64,000 nucleotides of DNA from Pantoea sp050157905 (GCF_050157905.1 NZ_JBKIWZ010000003.1:124001-188000), one strand, 5' to 3'; shown: positions 42,638 to 52,792, numbered from the stretch's first letter. The notes: generated by a model not told the origin, from the sequence alone. Numbers and translations are program-made.

Positions 42638-44713
42638 TTAAACACGGCCAGACCGCTTACGTCGTGCCGTCAGATCCCGCAACAGCGAATGGGTTTCGGG
42701 AGCGCTGAATATCTCTTCCACCGTCACGCTGAGTTTGCGCCGCCAGTTGGGATATTCGTCGCTGGTGCCGGGGATGTTGACCGGTGCGGCCATATCCAGC
42801 CAGTCTTCGGGCTGCAGCCCCAGCAGGGCGCTGTGGCTGTCAGCCAGATAACGCTGCATCGCCTGATTCAGCGCCTTACTCATTCCGGTGCGACGCGCCT
42901 CGCGTCCGGCTCGTTTCGGCAGCGCGCCGACCCGATGCAGACTGTTCAGCAGCGCCTGTTTTGCCCGCAGGCGATCCTTATACAGCCCCGCCAGCACCAC
43001 TTTATCCGGATAAAGACCGAGTCGCGCGCCGGTGGTCAGGTCATCACTCTGCCACCAGCCGCGCAGGGTCGGCAGATCGTGGGTAGTGGCGACAGCCATC
43101 GCCTGTCGCGGCCAGTTTGCGGGCGCGCGGAAGCACTCATCGTTGCTCTGTTCAAACCAGAGCACTTTGTAGGAATAAACGCCCCCGTCACGTAGCTTAT
43201 CGACGATCGCCTCCGGCACGGTGCCGAGGTCTTCGCCAATCACCATGCAGCGATGACGCTGACTTTCCAGCGCCAGAATCGCCAGCAGGTCGTCAATGGG
43301 ATAGTGTACGTAGGCGCCGTGCATCGCGCTTTCACCGGCCGGGATCCACCACAGCCGCATCAGCGCCATCACATGATCGATGCGCAACGCGCCGCAGTGA
43401 CGCATGTTGGCGCGCAGCAGGGCGATCCACGGCTCCCAGGCGCGCTGGCGCATCACCTGCGGGTCCATCGGCGGCAGTCCCCAGTCCTGGCCGCGCGGGC
43501 CGAGAATATCGGGTGGCGCGCCGATGCTGGCTTCAAGACAGTAAAGATCGCGTTCGCTCCAGGTTTCTGCACCGCCGCGTGCGACGCCGACGGCCAGATC
43601 GCGATAGAGTCCCGGCGTCATCTGCTGCTGCTGGCAATCCTGCCAGCACGCCGCGAACTGCTGCGCGGCCAGCCACTGTAGCCAGAGCCAGAAACGCACC
43701 TCGTCCTCATGATCCCGCAGGAATCGCTGTACCGCCGGGCTGCCTGGATGCTGCATCTCTTTCGGCCAGACGGGCCAGCCCCAGCGCTGGCTGTCCTGCG
43801 CCATCTGGTCGGCATGCAGCGCATCAAACAGCGCCTGATGCTGCAGGCTTTCGCCGCCCTCACGGATAAACGTGTTAAATGCCTGCACATCGGGGTCGGT
43901 CACGGCGCGCCCGGTGAAGTGCGGCCACGCCAGGCGCAGCGCCGCCAGCTTCAGCCGGGTGACCGCGGCATAATCGACCCACTCCGCCGCGCGTGCCTCT
44001 GCCAGCGTCTGTTGCGTGTCCGTCTGCGCCCACCAGGCCTGCGCGGCGGGGCTCTGCCGGAAATCCGTCACGGCGTTAACATCAATATAGAGAACGTTAA
44101 GCCAGCGGCGGGATGAGGGGCTGTAAGGACTGGCACTCTCCGGGCTGGCGGGAAACAGCGCATGGATCGGATTCAGTCCGATAAAGGCCCCGCCACGCAT
44201 GGCCACTTCCGGCAGCATCCGGCGCAGGTCGCCAAAATCGCCGATGCCCCAGTTCTCGGCAGAACGCAGGGTGTAGAGCTGGATGCAGGCGCCCCAGAGT
44301 GATTCGCCTGCCAGCAGTGCGGGGGGTTCATAGCAGCGGGCCGGGGCAATGATGACCCGGCATGACCATTGTTGCGTGTCCTGTTGCAAGGTCAGCTGAT
44401 GATAGCCTTCAGGCAGCGGTGGCAGATGCAGCGGCTGACCGGGCTGGCAGCGCCCGGAACTGAGCCCGCCCGCCTCGCAGGTAAGATGCCAGTGGGCATC
44501 CTCCTGCAACCGCGGCGACAGGCTCAGCGAATCGCCACGGCGAAAAATCACTACCGGCGGCAGCGGCGTACCGGGCTGGCCCGGTGTCTGCATGACCGCC
44601 AGCAGACGCTGGCGGATTTGGGTCGGTATCGCCTGAGGCTTGCCGTGCGCATTAATATATTCTGCGGCAATACCCGCACGGGAGAAGGCATCCAGCATGG
44701 AATCTGTCTTCAT
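42638..44713 (-). CDS. malQ: 4-alpha-glucanotransferase (amylomaltase) MalQ
   Basis: The 691-residue GH77 enzyme moves glucan chains between maltodextrins, releasing glucose. Catalytic regions are visible: ALRIDHVMALMRLWWIP, VIGEDLGTVPEAIVDKL, and ATTHDLPTLRGWW. ESLWGACIQLYTLRSAENWG is conserved at the start of the barrel. The start follows AAGGA. It lies 8 bases after malP in the same operon. Confidence 0.96.
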   Translation of the reverse strand: MKTDSMLDAFSRAGIAAEYINAHGKPQAIPTQIRQRLLAVMQTPGQPGTPLPPVVIFRRGDSLSLSPRLQEDAHWHLTCEAGGLSSGRCQPGQPLHLPPLPEGYHQLTLQQDTQQWSCRVIIAPARCYEPPALLAGESLWGACIQLYTLRSAENWGIGDFGDLRRMLPEVAMRGGAFIGLNPIHALFPASPESASPYSPSSRRWLNVLYIDVNAVTDFRQSPAAQAWWAQTDTQQTLAEARAAEWVDYAAVTRLKLAALRLAWPHFTGRAVTDPDVQAFNTFIREGGESLQHQALFDALHADQMAQDSQRWGWPVWPKEMQHPGSPAVQRFLRDHEDEVRFWLWLQWLAAQQFAACWQDCQQQQMTPGLYRDLAVGVARGGAETWSERDLYCLEASIGAPPDILGPRGQDWGLPPMDPQVMRQRAWEPWIALLRANMRHCGALRIDHVMALMRLWWIPAGESAMHGAYVHYPIDDLLAILALESQRHRCMVIGEDLGTVPEAIVDKLRDGGVYSYKVLWFEQSNDECFRAPANWPRQAMAVATTHDLPTLRGWWQSDDLTTGARLGLYPDKVVLAGLYKDRLRAKQALLNSLHRVGALPKRAGREARRTGMSKALNQAMQRYLADSHSALLGLQPEDWLDMAAPVNIPGTSDEYPNWRRKLSVTVEEIFSAPETHSLLRDLTARRKRSGRV

Positions 44714-44721
44714 GGCGTTCC

Positions 44722-47124
44722 TTAGCGTTTCGCTTGCCAGATGCGCTGCTGATAATCGCGGATGGCGCGATCGGAGCTGAACATGCTACAACGGGCGGTA
44801 TTGAGGATGGCCGCGCGCGTCCAGGCGTCCGGGTCGCTCCACAGCGCTTCAGCCTGCGCCTGGGCGGTCAGATAGGGCTGGAAGTCAGCCAGCACCAGAT
44901 AGGGGTCGCCGCCCTCCGGACCAAGGCTGTGCAGCATTGTGTCAAAAGCGCTGAGATCGCCCTGGCTGAAAGTGCCATCTTCCAGCGCCTGCAGCACCTG
45001 ATTTAGCTGCTTATCTTTGCTGCGCCACAGCGCCGGGTGGTAGCCGCTCTCTTTCAGCGCAACCACCTGCTCCACGGTATGGCCGAATATGAAGATATTT
45101 TCACTGCCCACCTGCTCTGCGATTTCAACGTTCGCGCCATCGAGTGTGCCGATGGTCAGCGCGCCGTTCAGCGCCAGCTTCATATTGCCGGTGCCGGAGG
45201 CCTCTTTCCCGGCGGTGGAGATCTGCTCGGAGAGATCGGCAGCCGGAATCAGCCGCTCAGCAACGGAGACGTTGTAGTCGGGAATGAACACCACTTTTAA
45301 GCGGTCGCCAATGCGCGGGTCCTGATTGATCACCTCTGCCACTTTATTGATGGCATAGATGATATTTTTCGCCAGGGCATAACCCGGTGCGGCTTTGGCC
45401 CCAAACAGCACCACGCGCGGCACGCGATTAGCCTGCGGATCGGTCACCAGCGTCTGCCAGAGCGCGATGATATGCAGCAGGCTCAGATGCTGACGTTTAT
45501 ATTCATGCAGGCGTTTGATCTGCACATCAAACAGCGCGGCAGGGTCGATCGCGATGCCGGTGCGCTGCTTAACCCACTCCACCAGTGCCGCTTTATTCTG
45601 CTGCTTGATAGCGCGGTACTCGGCGCGGAAGGTGGCGTCGTCCGCAAAGGTTTCCAGTCCCTGCAGCGCCGTCAGATCGCTGAGCCAGGGCTGTTGCAGC
45701 GTGCGGGTGATCAGCGCGCTCAGCGCCGGATTACACTGATTGATCCAGCGGCGCGGGGTGATGCCGTTGGTTACATTATGGAATTTCTCCGGCCACAGCT
45801 GGTGATACTCCGGGAAGAGATCCTGCACCACCAGCTTTGAGTGCAGCGCCGCCACGCCGTTGACCGCGAAGCCGCTGGTGACGCAGAGGTTAGCCATCCG
45901 CAGCTGGTTGTTATGGACCAAAGCCAGTTTCGCCCATTTCGCCTCATCATCCGGCCAGCGCGCCATCACGGTGTTTTTCAGCTGCGCATTAAGCGTATTA
46001 ATAATCATGATATGGCGCGGCAGCAGGCTGCGTACCAGCCTTACATCCCAGCACTCCAGCGCTTCAGGCATCAGCGTGTGATTGGTGTAAGCGAAGGTCT
46101 TCTGCGTAATCTGCCATGCGCGATCCCAGCTCAGCTGATGCTCGTCCAGCAGCAGGCGCATCAGCTCGGGGATGGCCAGCGTCGGATGGGTATCATTCAG
46201 CTGAATCACTTCATGATCGGCCAGGGATTCAATGCTGCGTCCGGCCTGGTGATGGCGGCGCAGGATGTCAGCCAGCGCACAGGCGCACTGAAAATATTGC
46301 TGCATCAGACGCAGTTTCTTACCGTTCTGATGGTTGTCATTGGGGTAGAGCACCTTGGTCAGTTTTTCCGCATCGATGCCCTGTTGCTCCGCCCGCAGAA
46401 AATCACCGTCATTGAAGCGGCTGAGGTTAAAGGGCTGCGCATGTTTCGCCTGCCACAGGCGCAGTGGCTGGCTGAGGCCATTCTGATACCCGACAACGGG
46501 CAGGTCCCAGGCTTCGCCCACTAGTTCAAACGCCGGTTGCCACTGCGTCTGGCCCGCGTGGGTCACGACTTTACCGCCCAGCCCGACCCGCACATTCAGG
46601 GCGGCATTGTGGTTAAACCAGGGGTAGCTGTCACGCTGCCACTCATCCGGCTCTTCAATCTGCGCACCCGCTCTGAAGTGCTGGCGGAAAAGCCCGTACT
46701 GATAGTTCAGGCCATAGCCGGTTGCAGGCTGGCCCACATTCGCCATCGAATCGAGAAAGCAGGCGGCCAGTCGGCCCAGACCGCCGTTACCCAGCGCCGG
46801 GTCAGTTTCGTTTTCCAGCACATCACTCAGTGAAATATTCCAGGCGGAAAGCGCCTCATTGACCGCCTCATACCAGCCCAGATTCAGCAGGTTATTGCCT
46901 GTCAGGCGGCCGATTAAAAACTCCATCGACAGATAGTTCACATGGCGCAGCGTGGACGGGAGAGTGTGAATGGGCCGGGCCGCCAGCATATCGGCGAGCG
47001 CCCCGCTGAGTGCCTGCCACCACTGTGCCGGGGTCATCTCCTGCGCATCGCGCAGACCAAATCGCTGCCACTGGCGGGTCAGGGCAGTATGAAACTGAGT
47101 CGGATCAAAATCGGGCTGTGTCAT
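44722..47124 (-). CDS. malP: maltodextrin phosphorylase MalP
   Basis: MalP releases glucose 1-phosphate from maltodextrins using phosphate and pyridoxal phosphate. The 800-residue protein includes NYLSMEFLIGRLTGNNLLN, VIQLNDTHPTLAIPELMRLL and, near the end, the PLP-lysine site EASGTGNMKLALNGALTIG. The second ATG (47124) is preferred because the first overlaps the ribosome site AAGG; it also matches the E. coli start. Confidence 0.96.
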   Translation of the reverse strand: MTQPDFDPTQFHTALTRQWQRFGLRDAQEMTPAQWWQALSGALADMLAARPIHTLPSTLRHVNYLSMEFLIGRLTGNNLLNLGWYEAVNEALSAWNISLSDVLENETDPALGNGGLGRLAACFLDSMANVGQPATGYGLNYQYGLFRQHFRAGAQIEEPDEWQRDSYPWFNHNAALNVRVGLGGKVVTHAGQTQWQPAFELVGEAWDLPVVGYQNGLSQPLRLWQAKHAQPFNLSRFNDGDFLRAEQQGIDAEKLTKVLYPNDNHQNGKKLRLMQQYFQCACALADILRRHHQAGRSIESLADHEVIQLNDTHPTLAIPELMRLLLDEHQLSWDRAWQITQKTFAYTNHTLMPEALECWDVRLVRSLLPRHIMIINTLNAQLKNTVMARWPDDEAKWAKLALVHNNQLRMANLCVTSGFAVNGVAALHSKLVVQDLFPEYHQLWPEKFHNVTNGITPRRWINQCNPALSALITRTLQQPWLSDLTALQGLETFADDATFRAEYRAIKQQNKAALVEWVKQRTGIAIDPAALFDVQIKRLHEYKRQHLSLLHIIALWQTLVTDPQANRVPRVVLFGAKAAPGYALAKNIIYAINKVAEVINQDPRIGDRLKVVFIPDYNVSVAERLIPAADLSEQISTAGKEASGTGNMKLALNGALTIGTLDGANVEIAEQVGSENIFIFGHTVEQVVALKESGYHPALWRSKDKQLNQVLQALEDGTFSQGDLSAFDTMLHSLGPEGGDPYLVLADFQPYLTAQAQAEALWSDPDAWTRAAILNTARCSMFSSDRAIRDYQQRIWQAKR

Positions 47125-47405
47125 TGCAGACATCCTTAATAACGAAAAAAAGGTCAGTGTGGTGACAGTTTGCCCGGCTGAAAAATGCGCTTCCTCCTCC
47201 TGCAGAGAATAAGCGCAGGAGGATGGGGAGGGTGGAGAGGATGAGGCTTTTCCTAAATCGTTTACGGAGTGTGATAAGGGACACTTTTGTAAAGTTTAAA
47301 TAATGGGTTTGCTTGCATTCATCAGACGAAATGCTGAACCTGTGTAAGGAATAATTACGAAGCGTAAAATAATGATGCGCTCGACAAATGGAGAAACGTG
47401 CGCCC
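47125..47405. promoter_or_regulatory. malP/malT divergent control region
   Basis: On the + strand GAGGATGAGG (47237-47246) is one mismatch from the MalT box, and GGGGAGGGTG (47225-47234) is two. A perfect inverted repeat, TCCTCCTGC (47195-47203) and GCAGGAGGA (47215-47223), contains further MalT-like GGAGGA elements in both directions. MalT would activate malPQ from here. Confidence 0.65.
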
Positions 47406-50108
47406 ATGTTAATACCCGCCAAACTCAGCCGTCCGGTGCGTCTTGAGAGCACCGTGATTCGCGAGAGATTGCTGCAAAAACTCACTGCGGCCGGAAACTA
47501 CCGGCTGGTGCTGGTTACCAGTCCGGCAGGCTATGGCAAGACCACCCTGGTGTCACAGTGGGCGGCGGGAAAACGCGATCTGGGCTGGGTTTCTTTAGAT
47601 GAGGGCGATAATCAGCCGGAGCGCTTTGCCGACTACCTGATTGCTGCGCTGCAGCAGGCTACCCACGGCGGCTGTCCGCGCAGTGAGCTTCTGGCGCAGA
47701 AGCGGCAGTATGTTAATCTCAACGCCTTGTTTTCCCAGCTTTTTATCGAGCTGGTGGAGTGGCAGCAGCCGCTGTGGCTGATTGTGGATGACTATCATCT
47801 GATTACGAATCCGGTTATCCACGACGCGATGCGCTTCTTTCTGCGCCATCAGCCTGACAACCTGACCCTGATACTGATGTCACGTAATCTGCCGCAACTG
47901 GGGATTGCGAATCTGCGCGTACGTGAGCAGCTGATTGAGCTGGGCAGTCAGCAGCTGGCCTTTACCCATCAGGAGGCACAGCAGTTTTTTGACTGCCGGC
48001 TGGCGTCCCCACTGGAAAGCGAAGAGAGTGACCGGCTGTGTGATGATGTGGCGGGCTGGGCCACGGCGTTGCAGTTGATCGTATTGTCAGCGCGACAGGG
48101 TGCCAGTTCTGCCCAGCACTCTGCCCGGCGTCTCTCCGGCATCAATGCCAGCCATCTGGCCGATTATCTGGTGGAGGAGGTGCTGGATAATGTGGATCTG
48201 CCAACCCGCCATTTTTTACTCAAAACCGCCCTGCTGCGCTCAATGAACGATGAGCTGATTGCCTGCGTGACCGGTGAAGATAACGGACAGATGCGGCTGG
48301 AGGAGATCGAGCGTCAGGGGCTGTTTCTGCAGCGCATGGACGATTCCGGTCGCTGGTTCAGCTTCCATCCCCTGTTCGGCAATTTCCTGCGTCAGCGCTG
48401 TCAGTGGGAGCTGACGGCGGAGCTGCCCGCGCTGCATCGTGCCGCAGCAGAGAGCTGGATGGCACAGGGGTTTCCGGGCGAGGCGATCCATCATGCGCTC
48501 GCTTCCGGTGATGCCTCTATGCTGCGGGATGTCCTGCTTAAACACGCCTGGACGCTGTTTAATCAGAGCGAACTGCCGCTGCTGGAGAACTCCCTGAAAG
48601 CCCTGCCGTGGGAGATGTTGCTGGAAAATCCGATGCTGGTACTGTTGCAGGCGTGGCTGATGCAGAGTCAGCATCGTTTTTCTGAAGTCGACAGTCTGCT
48701 GGCACAATTTGAACAGGCAAGTCGCTGCGAAATTGATGCGGCCCTGCGTGGAGAGTTTAATGCGTTGCGCGCTCAGGTGGCGATTAACGACGGTAATACG
48801 GACGAGGCTGAGCGTCTGGCAAAAGTGGCGCTCGATACGCTGCCCGCCAGCCGTCACTACAGCCGCATCGTGGCAACCTCCGTGCATGGTGAAGTCATGC
48901 ATTGTAAAGGGGAGCTGGATGATTCACTGAAGCTGATGCGTCAGACTGAACAGATGGCCCGCCGCGACGAAGTGTGGCACTACGCGCTCTGGAGCCTGAT
49001 TCAGCAGAGCGAGATCCTGTTTGCTCAGGGCTTCCTGCAGGCTGCTTATGAGATTCAGAGCCGTGCTTTCGTACTGGTCGAAGAGCAGCATCTGGGGCAG
49101 TTCCCGCTGCATGAGTTTCTGCTGCGTATCCGTGCGCAGCTATTATGGGCGTGGGGACGACTGGAGGAGGCGGAGCAGGCGGCGCGGGAAGGGATCAAGG
49201 TGCTCAACGGTTTCCAGCCGCAACAGCAGATTCAGTGTCTGGGGCTGCTCGTACAGTGTTCGCTGGCGCGCGGCAATCTGGATAACGCCCGCAGCTACCT
49301 GAACCGGCTGGAGAATCTGCTGAACAATGGCAACTGGCACAGCGACTGGATCGCCAATGCAGATAAAGTACGGGTGATCTACTGGCAGATGACGGGTGAC
49401 AGCCAGAACGCCCGTGACTGGATGCGCCAGACGCCTAAACCGGCCTTTGCCAACAACCATTTTTTGCAGGGCCAGTGGCGTAACATCGCCCGCGCCCAGA
49501 TCCTGCTGGGTGACGTCAGCCAGGCGGAAGTGGTGCTGGAGGAGCTGAACGAGAACGCCCGCGCACTGCATCTGATGAGCGATCTGAACCGCAATCTGCT
49601 GCTGCTGAATCAGATTTACTGGCAGACTGACCGTAAAGCCGAGGCGCAGCGTGTCCTGATTGAGGCGCTGAAGCTGGCGCGCAGCACTGGCTTTATCAGC
49701 CACTTTGTGATCGAAGGGGAGATGATGGCGCAGCAATTACGGCAGCTGATTCAGCTCAACACCCTGAACGAGCTGGATAGCCATCGCGCCCGGCGCATCC
49801 TGCTGGAGATCAATAAATACCACCGCCACAAATTTGCTCACTTCGATGAGGGTTTTGTCAGCCGGTTACTTAACCATCCTGATGTGCCGGAGCTGATCCG
49901 CACCAGTCCGCTGACGCAGCGTGAGTGGCAGGTGCTGGGACTGATCTATTCGGGCTACAGTAACGAACAGATAGCCGGTGAACTGGCGGTGGCCTCTACG
50001 ACGATTAAGACCCATATCCGCAATCTCTATCAGAAGCTGGGCGTGACCCATCGCAGCGAAGCGATGAATCAGGTGCAGTCGCTGCTGAAAATGATGGGCT
50101 ATGTCTGA
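47406..50108 (+). CDS. malT: maltose regulon activator MalT
   Basis: MalT is the ATP- and maltotriose-dependent activator of all mal promoters. The 900-residue protein matches the E. coli length and start (MLIPAKLSRPVRL). The signalling ATPase has Walker A VTSPAGYGKTTLVSQW. Tandem helical repeats of the sensor domain follow to about residue 800. The C-terminal LuxR helix-turn-helix is LTQREWQVLGLIYSGYSNEQ, IAGELAVASTTIKTHIRNLY. An in-frame ATG at 47388 is possible but not needed. Confidence 0.96.
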   Translation: MLIPAKLSRPVRLESTVIRERLLQKLTAAGNYRLVLVTSPAGYGKTTLVSQWAAGKRDLGWVSLDEGDNQPERFADYLIAALQQATHGGCPRSELLAQKRQYVNLNALFSQLFIELVEWQQPLWLIVDDYHLITNPVIHDAMRFFLRHQPDNLTLILMSRNLPQLGIANLRVREQLIELGSQQLAFTHQEAQQFFDCRLASPLESEESDRLCDDVAGWATALQLIVLSARQGASSAQHSARRLSGINASHLADYLVEEVLDNVDLPTRHFLLKTALLRSMNDELIACVTGEDNGQMRLEEIERQGLFLQRMDDSGRWFSFHPLFGNFLRQRCQWELTAELPALHRAAAESWMAQGFPGEAIHHALASGDASMLRDVLLKHAWTLFNQSELPLLENSLKALPWEMLLENPMLVLLQAWLMQSQHRFSEVDSLLAQFEQASRCEIDAALRGEFNALRAQVAINDGNTDEAERLAKVALDTLPASRHYSRIVATSVHGEVMHCKGELDDSLKLMRQTEQMARRDEVWHYALWSLIQQSEILFAQGFLQAAYEIQSRAFVLVEEQHLGQFPLHEFLLRIRAQLLWAWGRLEEAEQAAREGIKVLNGFQPQQQIQCLGLLVQCSLARGNLDNARSYLNRLENLLNNGNWHSDWIANADKVRVIYWQMTGDSQNARDWMRQTPKPAFANNHFLQGQWRNIARAQILLGDVSQAEVVLEELNENARALHLMSDLNRNLLLLNQIYWQTDRKAEAQRVLIEALKLARSTGFISHFVIEGEMMAQQLRQLIQLNTLNELDSHRARRILLEINKYHRHKFAHFDEGFVSRLLNHPDVPELIRTSPLTQREWQVLGLIYSGYSNEQIAGELAVASTTIKTHIRNLYQKLGVTHRSEAMNQVQSLLKMMGYV

Positions 50109-50444
50109 GAATCGCCGGTCACAGGGGTTGGCAGCTGGATCCGTATCGTCTCAATTCCAGTTGCTTATCCGACACCCTCTCTTCCCCCGGAATGCCTGAC
50201 TTCTGAGCAATTAAAAACCGGCGCGATAACGCCCCGAAAGCCAGTGAAGTACAGAAGTAGGGCACCGGCCTTCTCGCTGATGGCGATTAAATTCTGCGTT
50301 TCCTGCATGATAAAGACAGACCGAAAGTATAAGCAGGGTAACTGATTGCTAAGAAAATTCTGTGTGCAAGGGTAACTGTCACTATGGTAATATTTTCGCG
50401 CTTATTCAGCTTTTCTGCCGTGCGTAGTATTACTGGAATGCAGT
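50109..50444. promoter_or_regulatory. intergenic region before yfiR with a repeated decamer
   Basis: No gene is seen in these 336 bases. AGGGTAACTG occurs twice in direct orientation (50335-50344 and 50369-50378, 34 bases apart), within 110 bases of the yfiR start, which suggests a regulator site spaced by about three helical turns. Confidence 0.4.
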
Positions 50445-51005
50445 ATGACCGATAAATATGTGATTCATCCTGAAGCCGATATGCAGCTTCTGCTACGCCG
50501 CACCTGCCAGATCCTCGTTACGCTACTTATTCTGCTCTCTCTTCATCCGTATATGGCCCGCGCCGGAATAAAGGATGACAAAGCGAATCGTATCGTCAGC
50601 GGCATAATCAGTTTCACGCACTGGAACGGTTTAACGCAGCCGCCTGAATTATGTGTATTTCCGTCGGCACACCATCTCTCATTGCCGGAAAACAGCCCCT
50701 CTGCCACCGCAGGATTTACCACCGTTTATCTTGCGGCAGCCGGTGATTTCACAAAGCACCGATGCGACGCCCTCTATTTCGGCGATGAGACGCCGCAACA
50801 ACAGGTGGATCTTATTGCGCAGTTGACGGGGCGAGGGGTGCTTACTCTTGCCGAGAATAATGCGGAATGCACGCTGGGCGCCGCTTTCTGTCTGATCTTT
50901 CAGCCAGACCATACGCACTTTGCCGTTAATCTTGATTCCCTGGCCAGAAGCGGTGTCAGAGTGAGTCCGGATGTTCTTCTGCTCTCCCGTGAGGGAAAAA
51001 AATAA
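50445..51005 (+). CDS. yfiR: YfiR-family periplasmic inhibitor of the diguanylate cyclase
   Basis: The 186-residue protein has a hydrophobic signal segment (TCQILVTLLILLSLHPYMARA) and the YfiR/DUF4154 body with four or more Cys, including SECT-like AECTLGAAFCLIFQP. In Pseudomonas and E. coli, YfiR binds the periplasmic part of YfiN and blocks it, and responds to redox state. The ribosome site is weak, and a Met 12 codons downstream is an alternative start. It overlaps no gene; yfiN begins one base after its stop. Confidence 0.87.
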   Translation: MTDKYVIHPEADMQLLLRRTCQILVTLLILLSLHPYMARAGIKDDKANRIVSGIISFTHWNGLTQPPELCVFPSAHHLSLPENSPSATAGFTTVYLAAAGDFTKHRCDALYFGDETPQQQVDLIAQLTGRGVLTLAENNAECTLGAAFCLIFQPDHTHFAVNLDSLARSGVRVSPDVLLLSREGKK

Positions 51006-51006
51006 G

Positions 51007-52212
51007 ATGAAATTCGATGAATCCAGGCGCGATAAATCATCTATCCGCAATAAACTGCGGAAAATAAGCACCATTAATTCGGCGGTTATATTACTGCTCT
51101 GCTGGCTGCTGCTCTCATCGACGTCGCTTATTTTTATTAAAAATTATGAGAAGTGTAATCTCGAACTGATCGGCTCCACCCTGAGCACTTCGCTAACCGC
51201 GGCAACCGTCTTTGCCGACAGTTATGATGCGCGCAGTAAAATCGAACGGATGGGCGAGGAGGGACTTTATGCCTCTGCGAAGCTGGTCACCCGGGATCAT
51301 ATCGTGCTGGCCCACTGGCAGGCTCAGCAGGAAGAAACGGGCTGGTATTCGCGGTTGCTGCGTGACTGGATTTATCACAAGCCGCTGATCGTCGACATTA
51401 TTCATGCTGACGCTGCCGTTGGTACCCTGATGCTGGAAGGCACCGTCACCGGGGCGAAGAGTTTCATTCAGTACTCCTTCTTGATCCTCTCAATCGGGAT
51501 GCTCTGCGTGCTGATCATCTCGCTGCTGTTGAGCGAATTTCTGCATCGGGGGATGATCGCGACCCTGCGAACCATCACCAACTCGATTCACTATGTGATT
51601 AACTCTGGCGATTTCTCGTGGCATATTCCGGGCAGTCCGATCCGCGAATTTCAGCTCTTTTCAGACGATCTCAACTCGCTGCTGAGGGAGATGCAATCGC
51701 TCAAGGCTTCGCTGATCCGTGACAATCGCTCGCTGGCCACGCAGGCACTTACCGATCCGCTGACCGGCCTCGCCAATCGCAGCGCTTTCACCGCGCGGCT
51801 GACCCAACTCCTTGCGTCGCAGGATCGTGCGCGCTTTGCGCTCCTGTTTCTGGATGGCGACCGCTTCAAGAGCATCAACGACAACTGGGGCCATACTGCC
51901 GGGGATGAGATTTTAAAAGCGACCGGATCGCGGCTGCTGTCGCTGGCCACAGAGCCGGATCTGGTTGCGCGATTAGGCGGGGACGAATTTGCCATGCTGG
52001 TCTGCAGCCGGACAGGCGAAGCGGAATTGCAGGCGCTGATGCAGCGCATTCATGATGTCACTCAGCAACAGATTCTGATTATCGAAGGCATGCCGATTAC
52101 GATCTCGGTGACCATTGGCTACGCGTGGTCACAACCGGGTGAAACGGTGGAGTCGATTCTTGAGCGTGCCGACAGGGATATGTACAAAAACAAGCGGAAA
52201 AAGAGGGCGTAA
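51007..52212 (+). CDS. dgcN: membrane diguanylate cyclase YfiN/DgcN
   Basis: The 401-residue protein makes cyclic di-GMP. A membrane helix (STINSAVILLLCWLLLSSTS) is followed by a periplasmic PAS-like part and a second helix near residue 165. A HAMP-like linker then leads to the GGDEF domain (LTDPLTGLANRSAFTARLTQ, active site RLGGDEFAML near residue 323). The allosteric I-site RxxD is not kept: it reads TEPD. YfiR would restrain it and YfiB release it. Confidence 0.92.
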   Translation: MKFDESRRDKSSIRNKLRKISTINSAVILLLCWLLLSSTSLIFIKNYEKCNLELIGSTLSTSLTAATVFADSYDARSKIERMGEEGLYASAKLVTRDHIVLAHWQAQQEETGWYSRLLRDWIYHKPLIVDIIHADAAVGTLMLEGTVTGAKSFIQYSFLILSIGMLCVLIISLLLSEFLHRGMIATLRTITNSIHYVINSGDFSWHIPGSPIREFQLFSDDLNSLLREMQSLKASLIRDNRSLATQALTDPLTGLANRSAFTARLTQLLASQDRARFALLFLDGDRFKSINDNWGHTAGDEILKATGSRLLSLATEPDLVARLGGDEFAMLVCSRTGEAELQALMQRIHDVTQQQILIIEGMPITISVTIGYAWSQPGETVESILERADRDMYKNKRKKRA

Positions 52213-52214
52213 AT

Positions 52215-52688
52215 ATGAAGAAAAACTTTTCTCTGCTGTTGCTTGCACTGACACTGGCGGGCTGTCAGTCGAAAGAACGTTTCAGCGAGGCTCAAATCGC
52301 AGCAATGAGAAGTGCCGGATTTACCCAGAATAGTGAGGGCTGGGGATTAGGCCTGTCCGATAAGATCCTGTTCGGGGTAAACGAGTCAGAACTCACTCCC
52401 GCCAGTAAACAGACTATTCAGGGAATGGCGAAAAATCTGGCCGCGACCGGTATTGAGCATGTCCGTATTGACGGGCACACCGACAATTATGGTAAACCCG
52501 ATTACAACCAGCAGCTGTCACTGAAACGCGCAGACGCGGTTGCCGCGCAGTGGGCGGCAGGTGCAGCGATACCGCGTGGAAATATTGTCACCCGTGGACT
52601 GGGCATGAGCGCACCGGTCAGCAGCAACAACAGCGCACAGGGGCGTGCGCAGAACCGCCGCGTCGCCATCGTCATCACCGCCCCCTGA
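52215..52688 (+). CDS. yfiB: YfiB OmpA-like outer-membrane lipoprotein
   Basis: The 157-residue lipoprotein has lipobox TLAGC at residues 14-18. The OmpA peptidoglycan-binding domain is intact: LFGVNESELTPASKQTIQGM, VRIDGHTDNYGKPDYNQQLS, and GRAQNRRVAIVI. In the tripartite system it captures YfiR at the outer membrane and so releases YfiN. It follows yfiN by 2 bases. Confidence 0.9.
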   Translation: MKKNFSLLLLALTLAGCQSKERFSEAQIAAMRSAGFTQNSEGWGLGLSDKILFGVNESELTPASKQTIQGMAKNLAATGIEHVRIDGHTDNYGKPDYNQQLSLKRADAVAAQWAAGAAIPRGNIVTRGLGMSAPVSSNNSAQGRAQNRRVAIVITAP

Positions 52689-52792
52689 TTCGTGGCCGTC
52701 ACCCCGTTGACCGCGTTGATTGCCTGATCCCCCAGCGGTCAGCGTCGGTTAACCGGGAAGCGCACGGTCACCGCCTGCGTGCGGAAGGGATC

